A DNA stretch of 39,875 nucleotides from CAZBEJ01 sp964521305 (lineage in GTDB: Bacteria; Patescibacteriota; Microgenomatia; UBA1406; GWC2-37-13). Positions 8,901-15,264 of the stretch are shown here, piece after piece. Position 1 is the stretch's first letter, and the number at the start of each line of letters is the position of its first letter. A program made the position numbers and the translations under genes. Below the pieces are notes generated by a model. The model did not search any database, was not told the DNA's origin, and was given only the letters and a program-made list of their open reading frames with translations. Where the stretch lies: positions 1 through 39,875 of the forward strand of contig CAZFQZ010000005.1 in assembly GCA_964521305.1 (NCBI GenBank), written 5' to 3'.

Positions 8901-10244
8901 CCAGAAGGCAATTGTCTGCACCCCGGAAATTGCGGTACTGGTCGTAAAGTATTGCGACGAGGCGGCGGTAAAGCTCCCGGAATTGCCGAATTTACCGGCT
9001 GCATAGGCCACCGTATTGGTATTGGTCAGCGTAATTCCGTTGCCGGAAGAATCGGCCGCATTTCCCGACACCTCATCCATCTTCCAATATCCAACCAGGC
9101 CGCTCGAAAGCGGGGCAACAATATCTGGATTCACCCCGCCCAAGACGGTGCCTGCACCCTTGGGAAGCTCTTGTCTGTTTAACCCCGCCACGTAATCCAG
9201 CTTCACCTGGTCTGACGAACGACTGTAATCGTATAGTTTTACTTCATCCATGAATCCATTGAAATAGTGCGTGCTTACATTGCCTATTTTGATGGATGAT
9301 GCGTTAAATCCTGTTGATGTCGTAATCGTTACCAGCTGCCAGTTGTAGGCAACAAGCGTTGAACTCTGTACGCCATTCACATAGATCGTAGGTGAAGTAA
9401 ATCCTGTTGCCGTAACAGTTCCGGAATTCACCCAGATATAATGAGTACCGCCATCCAGGTCAATGAAATACTGTGTGGTCGTTTCCGGCTTTGCCCAAAA
9501 AGAAACCGTCTGTACGTTATTTATCGTATTTGAAACCGTAACCGATGCGGTTGACCCATTGAAATATAAACATTTTCCTGAAATACACAGGTCTTCTGTT
9601 TGCCAATAAGGCACAGTGCTGCCTGATAATACTCCCATATATGCGTTCGTTGTCGAATCGTTTACTGACGTCCCATATCCTTCGTCAAAACGCCAGTATG
9701 CTATAGGACCTTGCGCTTTTTCTTGCGATCCGGTTGATCCGATGGTGACGGCTGATGCGGCTTTAGAAAAATCGCTTCCCGAAAATCCATTGGCAGCCGA
9801 TGGATTCCCGTAATAAAGATAGATTGTCTGTGCTCCGGCGGGAAAATTGTCGAACAATACATGAACGCCGGTTGTACCGGAAAGATTACAAGAAGTTGTC
9901 AAATAATACGGTAAAGGTTTCCCGTCCTGTTTGGTAAACCGGAAATCTCCGCAGTCAGACTGGATATTGTTACCGATACCGGTCGAGGTAGAAGTATCAA
10001 TGGCATTGGAGCCTGTCAAATCTAAATAGACGTTTGTTTCAGCGGACGTATGAGCACTAATCTCTATTGACTTCCGATAATGCCAGCTGTCGTCGAACCA
10101 TGCGGCTTGGGATTGCAAAACAAACTTAAATAACCATATGCTCATACCTGAAATAATAAGCACAAAGGTAAAAACATATTTCAAAAGATTGATAATTTTT
10201 TCCTTTTTTTTGTTTTTCTCTGTATGATGTTGTTTTATTATCAT
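5919..10244 (-). CDS. DUF2341 plus six-LamG surface protein
   Basis: A 1441-residue secreted protein. A basic N-terminus and a transmembrane/signal helix (~18-45) lead into a DUF2341 domain (~49-165, WFDDSWHYRKSI to TIYLYYGNPSA). Six concanavalin A-like LamG_3 modules follow, at about 180-353, 383-555, 558-768, 780-998, 1037-1208 and 1211-1432. Each opens with a YW(K/R)(F/M)DEG..DSSGNG-type strand and closes with a (G)xIDEV(K)IYN strand before the next. LamG modules bind glycans or surface proteins, so this is a multivalent adhesin candidate. It starts 9 nt after the stop of the upstream fibre gene, so the two form an operon. Modules 2-4 use visibly more GC-rich codons than module 1, suggesting mosaic assembly. 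Confidence 0.85.
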   Translation of the reverse strand: MIIKQHHTEKNKKKEKIINLLKYVFTFVLIISGMSIWLFKFVLQSQAAWFDDSWHYRKSIEISAHTSAETNVYLDLTGSNAIDTSTSTGIGNNIQSDCGDFRFTKQDGKPLPYYLTTSCNLSGTTGVHVLFDNFPAGAQTIYLYYGNPSAANGFSGSDFSKAASAVTIGSTGSQEKAQGPIAYWRFDEGYGTSVNDSTTNAYMGVLSGSTVPYWQTEDLCISGKCLYFNGSTASVTVSNTINNVQTVSFWAKPETTTQYFIDLDGGTHYIWVNSGTVTATGFTSPTIYVNGVQSSTLVAYNWQLVTITTSTGFNASSIKIGNVSTHYFNGFMDEVKLYDYSRSSDQVKLDYVAGLNRQELPKGAGTVLGGVNPDIVAPLSSGLVGYWKMDEVSGNAADSSGNGITLTNTNTVAYAAGKFGNSGSFTAASSQYFTTSTAISGVQTIAFWINPTSISSNTNIIDFDGGTHTITFSSGTVTANGFTGTTTVYVNGAAGSTIAAGVWQHVVVTTTGSFNTTTMTPGKIGTGYYGGNLDDLRIYNRALTPAEVQQLYNWAPEPVGWWRFEDGSGTSIADSSGYGATGTIYGAGYSWTAGKFGKALDLSNSTCADAGNPNQLQVTGDLTLSTWVNTDALAGTQNMINKRSGSAKNAYDIKINSNGKVQFDISPDGTTTNIVSVSSNTVLSPNVWYYLTGVYTHSSIMAIYVNGVLDNSKTTSIPGAIFNPVIDLNLGGATCISKPVNTLNGTIDDARVYNYARSQSQIAEDMNGGHPLGGNPAGSAVGYWKFDEGYGITAYDSSINNDSGTLTNMSSPATAISGWEQSGKFGRALRFDGSNDFVTLTIDVAPLKITADLSISAWINLGTNNAVHDIVAKDGALGSFGYRLYTGADGKLNFEVSGNGTATITVTGNTVLSTGKWYHVVGTYIPNTSLTVYLNGFQDNQNITSIPASINNPTAVVNFGAENAGGANLMFGAIDEVKIYNHALTADEVKVEYNRGSSIVLGALSDTSGLTGGSVASNSASAAYCIPGDTVTCSAPVVEWNFEEGNGGNANDTSGNGYTGTATGTTVTAGKIGKARNFTASDNISATIADSGNTNTLEVWIYPTTLIASKTIITNLTTNASSQPQYGSCTGTAIPLNQWTHIAAVSDGASICKIYQNGALSAVNTTGVTYGTSLNAGSSSFLGKLDEIKFFVYARTPAQVAWDYSRGAPMVWYKMDECQGTAIHDSSGNGSTGTLNLGSSGQTAAGTCTTNANTAWYNGRNGKYNSSLNFDGTDDYVTTAAFSPLAVSGQAATNLSWGGWYYPTTSAAGKTLMEKATEFQLITDSNSKPQCGIYYSSAFHNTTANTALTLNVWNHVICTYDGANVKVYVNGILDNTSSLETNSITAAISILYLGEASGGTNFYSGQIDEQKIWNYPLIAYRVRMEYNQGSAVRFGPLQGSP

Positions 10245-10253
10245 ATCAATTTA

Positions 10254-12731
10254 TCAATTCACAATCCACCAGTCGACAATCAGTTGTTGGCTCTGTGCTG
10301 TGTTGATGGAGATTTGGAATGTTTGATCATCAAGCATGTGTGTGGCTATAGGCGTTGGTGTATTTTCCGGGGTCGCGAAAATTAATGAGTCTGGCGTTAA
10401 CATAGTTGTTTTGATTTGTAGTGAAGTTTGACCTGCAGGGATCTGCGCTTTTCCGGCTGACGCGGACAATATGGCGCTGTCGGATGCGATTCTATCCACA
10501 AGAATGGTCAACTTGTGTGTTTTCATCTGCTGCGCAGTAATGGATGATTGGGAAACCATATTACCCTGCGTATCGACTACGATTTTCGTTCCCATTATCT
10601 GAAGATCTCCGAGGGAATCTTTTTGCAGCCGTAAAGGTGTCATCAATGTCTGAATGCTTGCGCTGTCCGACGCAGTCGTATCAATAGTCAATAAACCACT
10701 CGTCAGTTTTCCCAGAACATTCAGGTCAAATACGTTAGTTTTTCCCGTAAAGGTCAGTCCGGAAGAGGACGCGATGATCTGCTGTGTTAAATTCAATACG
10801 CCCGAATCTGTTGCATGCGGCACGTTTGTTTGTTCAAGAAATCCAACGCGCGAATCCAAAGCATTTAATTTATTCAGTATGTCCCCTTCTGCGGAAGAGG
10901 AAGAAAATGACGACTGCAACTGTGCTATCCCTGCGCTTAGTGTTGCTAATTTATCATCCAGACCAAGTATTTGTTTTGCATTGAGAGAATCAGCGACCAC
11001 CAAACCTGCGCTGATCTGGTTGCCGGAAATATGTTGCGCGTCTATATTCATCCCTGTTGATGTTATGTGTAAAGATTGTAACAGTGCACTCATAGTTGCC
11101 TCCTGTTCCTGTATCGCACCAACTACCGGTACAACCAAACCCGCATAATCAACACCTAAATAATCACCGTATACGTTCGCGACAAATTCGGGAAGCACTT
11201 TTTGTACATCTTGTGCTATGAACCCGACATGCGTATTTTGTTCTTTATTCGGATCTTTCCATTTATACGTAATCGGCTGCAATTGCATGACTTTTGCCAA
11301 GGATGACGAAAACGGCTGGATATCTGTTTTTAATCTCTGGTCTGAAGTACAGTTAGTAGCACCGGTACCGTTACCTATCACGCAGGTTGTTGCGCTTCCA
11401 TAAACTGTAACATTTCCGTTATTTGCAATAACGAATTTAGGTGTACCTGACGCTGAAGCAGTTAAAATATCCTGCGACTCTGTTTGGTTGAAAATACCCA
11501 CTGCCTGGCCGGTAATTGTGGAATTTTGTACGAACATGTGTGAATCAACATTCACATTGCCATAATTATATGTTTGTAATGTTAAATCAGATGACGCATA
11601 TGGTTCACCGCTCACCAGATAGAGGGGCGCTTCGGATTTTATATATGACGCGGTCGGATTGGTAAAATTCAAGTCGTATGCTATGCCAATATCGCCTGCA
11701 GCGGCAAATGACGCAGGTACATTGTTGTTAATCTGCGTATCAGACACGTTGAACTCTGACGAACCGTTAAACAGTACATCGAGTAATGTCGAACCGACCG
11801 CAGATGAACTGAGCTGTAGTAATGCCGTCGGACTCGTCGTCCCTATTCCTACATTTCCGCTAAACACGGCATTTCCCACTCCACCGGGAACTGATGCATA
11901 TCCGACAGCCAATGAAGCTCCCGCAGTGGCATAAGTCGCGATATTTACATTTCCGTTCACGTCAAGAAATGCTCCCGGAGACGTCGTTCCTATCCCTACT
12001 TTTCCTGTCCCATTCGGCACTATCGTAAAGTTTTGATTGGATACGGTGGTAATACCGGTGGTTGCTCCTGAAAAGGTTAAGCCGGTAGATCCTATGGTTT
12101 TATTGGTCAATGTCTGGATGCTTGATATATCCGCCAGGGTAATCGTACCGGCCGGCAATGTTGCCGTAGTTGCTCCGGTAGTAGTCAAGGTCAAATTATT
12201 CGCACCGGAAAAGGTAATGGTCGTTCCGTTGGGAACGGTTAAGGTACCGGTTGTATTGGTTACGCTCAATCCATTCACCCGTTCGGCATTAAAGGCATAC
12301 GGAACCGCGGTCATCTGTACTCTGGTGGTAAAGGTTTCGCCGTTAAAAGTGATATCCAAATAGAGACTGTCACTGTTGAAATCCAAGGTTGACGGAATAG
12401 CTGTGACAGATCCCAACGTCGCTTTGAATACACCACTGGTTACCGGTAATGATTGCGTTTCGGACCACGGCGAACCAACAGGCAACTGGTTGCCTGACGA
12501 TGCAGCGTCATAAAACTTAAAGGTAAAGGAATAGGTGCCGTCTGAGATATTTGTTCCATCCGCCTTATTGACAATCTTACCCTGGAAGTTGATGGCATGG
12601 TAAATACCGGTGGAAGCCTGTACCCCTGGTGTGGCAAAATAAAAAACAAGTACAATAAAACTAATGAAGACAATAAGAGGCTGATATGTGAGGCTGCAAA
12701 AAATACTTAATTTTCCTTGAGGCTTCATCAT
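10254..12731 (-). CDS. Fibre protein with internal S74 intramolecular chaperone
   Basis: An 825-residue protein. The export helix ends near GVQAS (~40); residues ~26-299 are identical to the 1338-residue fibre protein because the DNA is identical. Fibre repeats follow, then a Peptidase_S74 / endosialidase-type chaperone domain (~461-550): SDQRLKTDI, LQPITYKW, HVGFIAQDVQKVLPEFV, LGVDYAGLVVPVV. The catalytic Ser463 and Lys468 have the S-x4-K spacing known from phage endosialidases, which cut themselves after trimer folding. Unusually ~275 residues follow the S74 domain, ending VDWWIVN, homologous to the other fibre's C-terminus; self-cleavage would release this part. First gene of an operon with the LamG gene, with its own TTGACA/TATCCT promoter. 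Confidence 0.85.
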   Translation of the reverse strand: MMKPQGKLSIFCSLTYQPLIVFISFIVLVFYFATPGVQASTGIYHAINFQGKIVNKADGTNISDGTYSFTFKFYDAASSGNQLPVGSPWSETQSLPVTSGVFKATLGSVTAIPSTLDFNSDSLYLDITFNGETFTTRVQMTAVPYAFNAERVNGLSVTNTTGTLTVPNGTTITFSGANNLTLTTTGATTATLPAGTITLADISSIQTLTNKTIGSTGLTFSGATTGITTVSNQNFTIVPNGTGKVGIGTTSPGAFLDVNGNVNIATYATAGASLAVGYASVPGGVGNAVFSGNVGIGTTSPTALLQLSSSAVGSTLLDVLFNGSSEFNVSDTQINNNVPASFAAAGDIGIAYDLNFTNPTASYIKSEAPLYLVSGEPYASSDLTLQTYNYGNVNVDSHMFVQNSTITGQAVGIFNQTESQDILTASASGTPKFVIANNGNVTVYGSATTCVIGNGTGATNCTSDQRLKTDIQPFSSSLAKVMQLQPITYKWKDPNKEQNTHVGFIAQDVQKVLPEFVANVYGDYLGVDYAGLVVPVVGAIQEQEATMSALLQSLHITSTGMNIDAQHISGNQISAGLVVADSLNAKQILGLDDKLATLSAGIAQLQSSFSSSSAEGDILNKLNALDSRVGFLEQTNVPHATDSGVLNLTQQIIASSSGLTFTGKTNVFDLNVLGKLTSGLLTIDTTASDSASIQTLMTPLRLQKDSLGDLQIMGTKIVVDTQGNMVSQSSITAQQMKTHKLTILVDRIASDSAILSASAGKAQIPAGQTSLQIKTTMLTPDSLIFATPENTPTPIATHMLDDQTFQISINTAQSQQLIVDWWIVN
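11836..12655 (-). repeat. 820-bp perfect direct repeat, copy 2
   Basis: Identical to 4543-5362 in the same orientation. Recombination between the copies would delete or invert nothing but the 7.3 kb between them (the LamG gene plus the specific parts of one fibre gene), leaving one chimeric fibre gene in frame. Confidence 0.93.
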
Positions 12732-12735
12732 AATA

Positions 12736-12761
12736 ATTATTGTGATCTATATCACAATAAT
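12736..12761. promoter_or_regulatory. 26-bp palindrome at the transcription start of the fibre operon
   Basis: Two 11-bp arms (ATTATTGTGAT / ATCACAATAAT) around CTAT, with the TGTGA-N6-TCACA core of CRP/FNR-family operators. It lies immediately downstream of the predicted -10 (12765-12770), covering the expected transcription start, and ends 4 nt before the ATG. A bound regulator would repress; alternatively the RNA hairpin would mask the start codon. Confidence 0.6.
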
Positions 12762-12764
12762 TAC

Positions 12765-12794
12765 AGGATACCATGAGAATAATATTTCTGTCAA
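12765..12794 (-). promoter_or_regulatory. Promoter of the fibre-LamG operon
   Basis: Perfect -35 TTGACA, 18-nt spacer, -10 TATCCT on the minus strand, about 33 nt before the ATG. The start site would fall in the 26-bp palindrome. Upstream, 12811-12830 (TCGCATACTTATCATTTAGC) repeats the box at 5491-5510 near the other fibre gene. CTTATCAT recurs at 12885-12892 and 12896-12903. Confidence 0.65.
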
Positions 12795-12945
12795 GCCGAA
12801 AATATTCACATCGCATACTTATCATTTAGCTTCAAAATATTGAATAATAAGAAAAAATCTCTTCATATTCATTTTTTTATTAATCTTATCATTTTCTTAT
12901 CATATAACGCATAGTATATATTTTAGCTTCAGGTATCTATATCTC

Positions 12946-12975
12946 TTGACATTTTTGATAAGTGTATGATAAGAT
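12946..12975 (+). promoter_or_regulatory. Leaderless promoter of the Fic-like gene
   Basis: TTGACA, 18-nt spacer, TAAGAT; the -10 ends 9 nt before the ATG, so the mRNA would begin almost at the start codon. The -10 is embedded in ATGATAAG, the reverse complement of the CTTATCAT boxes scattered through this intergenic region, which would allow autoregulation. Confidence 0.65.
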
Positions 12976-12984
12976 TTTCCTACA

Positions 12985-13920
12985 ATGAAAAACTTTTCCT
13001 ATACCCGCACGCAATCCTTAAATCAGGAACTTGCAAGGATTGAAGATTTAAGAAAAGAGTTGCTATTGACTTCCCTTTCTCCCCGAACTGAATTGAAACT
13101 CCAATGGAATGCACTTATCGACTACATCCATTATTTACTGGGACTGCAGGGAACCATCATTCCGAAAGAGCATATTTCCAGGTTGCTTACACCCGAAGGA
13201 AAAAAACACCTGACTGAAAAGGAAAAAAACGTTTCCCAAATAAAAAACACACTTGATTATCTTTACCATAACTGGCTGGTAAACAGCGAACCGGTTACGG
13301 CGAAATCTTTGACAAATTTATATCAGGCGGCATTTACAGGAAGTTTACGCATTTCTGAGGATGAGCTCAACAATGCGTTAAGATATATTCAAATCAATCC
13401 CGAACATCCGGTCATACAAGCGGCGCTCGGACAATTTCTCATGTTTGACCTGAATCCTTTCAGTGACAAAAACGAACTCTTTTCCCATCTGGTTTTTCTC
13501 ATGTTTTTGTATAAAACAGGATATGATTTCCGCAGAATGCTTATCCTGGAGGAATATTTTTTTAATAATATGAACAGGTACAGAGATCTACTCAGTAAAT
13601 TACGCAGGCAAACCAATATCACCGAATGGCTTGAGTTCATTACTTCGATCTTTGTCGTCCAACTTAAGGAATTGCTAAAAAAAATCATAACCGAAAAACA
13701 ATCTCCCACATCGTTTCCCAAACAGTTTTATATGAACAACCGACATAGAGCAATACTCACGTATGTTGAACAACCCGGAGTAAAAATCAATAATGCCATT
13801 GTGCAAAAACTGTACCACGTATCGCAGATCACCGCATCACGCGATCTTGCAAAGTTGACATCCTTGGGGCTTTTGTTTCCTCTGGGCAAAGGCAGATCGA
13901 CATACTATACGAAAATATAG
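12985..13920 (+). CDS. Fic-like winged-helix protein with a degenerate Fic motif
   Basis: 311 residues. The central region follows the Fic fold pattern (HPVIQAALGQFLMFDLNPFSDKN, then a hydrophobic helix, then RRMLILEEYFFNNMNRYRDLL and ITEWLEFI). The catalytic HPFxDGNGR motif, however, reads NPFSDKNEL at residues 157-165: His to Asn, both Gly replaced and Arg lost. AMPylation activity is therefore not expected. Residues ~250-311 form a winged helix-turn-helix (RHRAILTYVEQPG, then VSQITASRDLAKLTSLGLL, then GKGRSTYY) as in many Fic proteins. It is divergent from the fibre operon across a 253-bp region full of repeated boxes, so a DNA-binding regulator of the surface genes is a reasonable inference. 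It could instead be part of the plus-strand secretome operon. Confidence 0.7.
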   Translation: MKNFSYTRTQSLNQELARIEDLRKELLLTSLSPRTELKLQWNALIDYIHYLLGLQGTIIPKEHISRLLTPEGKKHLTEKEKNVSQIKNTLDYLYHNWLVNSEPVTAKSLTNLYQAAFTGSLRISEDELNNALRYIQINPEHPVIQAALGQFLMFDLNPFSDKNELFSHLVFLMFLYKTGYDFRRMLILEEYFFNNMNRYRDLLSKLRRQTNITEWLEFITSIFVVQLKELLKKIITEKQSPTSFPKQFYMNNRHRAILTYVEQPGVKINNAIVQKLYHVSQITASRDLAKLTSLGLLFPLGKGRSTYYTKI

Positions 13921-13966
13921 GCTATCATTTCCGCTGAATAATAGTCTTCAGTCTTACAGAACCATG

Positions 13967-13972
13967 TATACT
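13967..13972 (+). promoter_or_regulatory. -10 element of the dockerin gene
   Basis: TATACT ending 7 nt before the ATG at 13980, matching the leaderless spacing seen elsewhere in the window. No clear -35. Confidence 0.4.
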
Positions 13973-13979
13973 AAAACCA

Positions 13980-15242
13980 ATGGTCAAGAAAATACTCATC
14001 ATATCCGTTATTCTTTTAATTTTCATTGCCATTGGACGGGTACAACATGTATATGCGCAAATCCTTCCCTTACCTAAACCGATTACCGGTACGTTTGTTT
14101 TTCCGGATTTCAATATCGCTGACGAAAAAACACTTAATGATTATTTAAACGAAATAACAGATACCGGGATAAACACTCTTATCTGGGACTATACGGGCGT
14201 GGTTTATAAAACGCCAGATTGCAACAGCGGATATACTTTAGAAAACTTCTATACTGAAAACAGTTCAAATCTGCAAATTAACCCAGAAAAATTTCTCCAA
14301 GCTATTCATGATAAAGGTTTTTCTGTCTATATAGGATTAGCAGGTACTTGGAATTGTGTTACTGCCGCATCTGATCCGGATAAAATTATCGAACTTTCAA
14401 AAACGCTCGTCCAGAGCCTGAAAAATCTATGCCAAAGCAAACATTGGGATTGCCAGAGTAACAATAGTTTTATTAAAGGTTACTACATACCGGTTGAATA
14501 TACGCTTAAACAGTTCGGCGCAGCTGCTGATTTTTATTCCAGAATGTATGAAGCAATTAAACCCCTTGATCCGCAGAAAAAAATTCTGATTTCGCCATAT
14601 ACCAACAACACCTATGACCCGGAAGATTATCAAATCGCGTATCAAGCGGGGAAAATAGCGGTGCAAAACTCGTATGCGGATATTATAGCCTTACAAGATT
14701 CCGTAGGAAGCGGAAAAGTGACATCATTTGCGAGCGACCGTGAACATTTCCAAGGCTTATACGACGGTATAAAAAGCGCCAATCAACAGTTCAATAAATC
14801 TGTGGAACTGTGGGCCAATATCGAGACGTTTCACAATAGCCTAAACAGCGCAGTTTGGCCGCCCACCGACATTAATACGCTGAAACAGCAGATGACTACC
14901 GTTGATGATCTTGTCTCCAATAAAATTACCTGGATTTACAGCTGGAGTATGGCAACTCTGCCTTTGTTAAATAATTATGGCGGAGCACAATATACGCCGG
15001 AGTTTGCCCAAAAAAGAAAAATACTTCGCGATGCCTATGTTGCTTGGCTGGGACCTTTTTCAACATCTGCACTTTTAGGCGATCTTAACTCTGACGGTAA
15101 AGTTGACATCTTTGACTTTAATATTTTGGTCCAGAACTTCGGCAAGACCGGCTCCCCCGGCTTTATAGCGGCAGATATAAATAAAGACGGCAAGGTGGAT
15201 ATTTTTGATTATAATATGCTCGTTGCAAATTTTGTAAAATAG
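13980..15242 (+). CDS. Secreted glycosidase-like protein with C-terminal dockerin
   Basis: 420 residues: a signal peptide (hydrophobic stretch then VYAQ, ~residues 4-24); a TIM-barrel-like domain (~30-350; TGTFVFPDFNIADEKTLNDY, ITDTGINTLIWDYTG, KGYYIPVEY, ILISPYT, ELWANIETF) of the DUF4434-like glycoside hydrolase type; and a type I dockerin (~367-420). The dockerin has two calcium loops, DLNSDGKVDIFD and DINKDGKVDIFD, each followed by the (F/Y)N(I/M)LV helix. Dockerins plug non-covalently into cohesins, and the next gene encodes a membrane-anchored cohesin 22 nt downstream. Probable acid/base and nucleophile are E173 and E280, from position only. Substrate unknown. Confidence 0.8.
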   Translation: MVKKILIISVILLIFIAIGRVQHVYAQILPLPKPITGTFVFPDFNIADEKTLNDYLNEITDTGINTLIWDYTGVVYKTPDCNSGYTLENFYTENSSNLQINPEKFLQAIHDKGFSVYIGLAGTWNCVTAASDPDKIIELSKTLVQSLKNLCQSKHWDCQSNNSFIKGYYIPVEYTLKQFGAAADFYSRMYEAIKPLDPQKKILISPYTNNTYDPEDYQIAYQAGKIAVQNSYADIIALQDSVGSGKVTSFASDREHFQGLYDGIKSANQQFNKSVELWANIETFHNSLNSAVWPPTDINTLKQQMTTVDDLVSNKITWIYSWSMATLPLLNNYGGAQYTPEFAQKRKILRDAYVAWLGPFSTSALLGDLNSDGKVDIFDFNILVQNFGKTGSPGFIAADINKDGKVDIFDYNMLVANFVK

Positions 15243-15259
15243 ATTACTATTTTAGTAAT
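15243..15259 (+). repeat. Short inverted repeat between the dockerin and cohesin genes
   Basis: ATTACTA TTT TAGTAAT, a perfect 7-bp stem starting right after the dockerin stop codon. Too AT-rich for a strong terminator; it may tune expression of the downstream gene or mark an RNA-processing site. Confidence 0.4.
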
Positions 15260-15264
15260 AGTAC

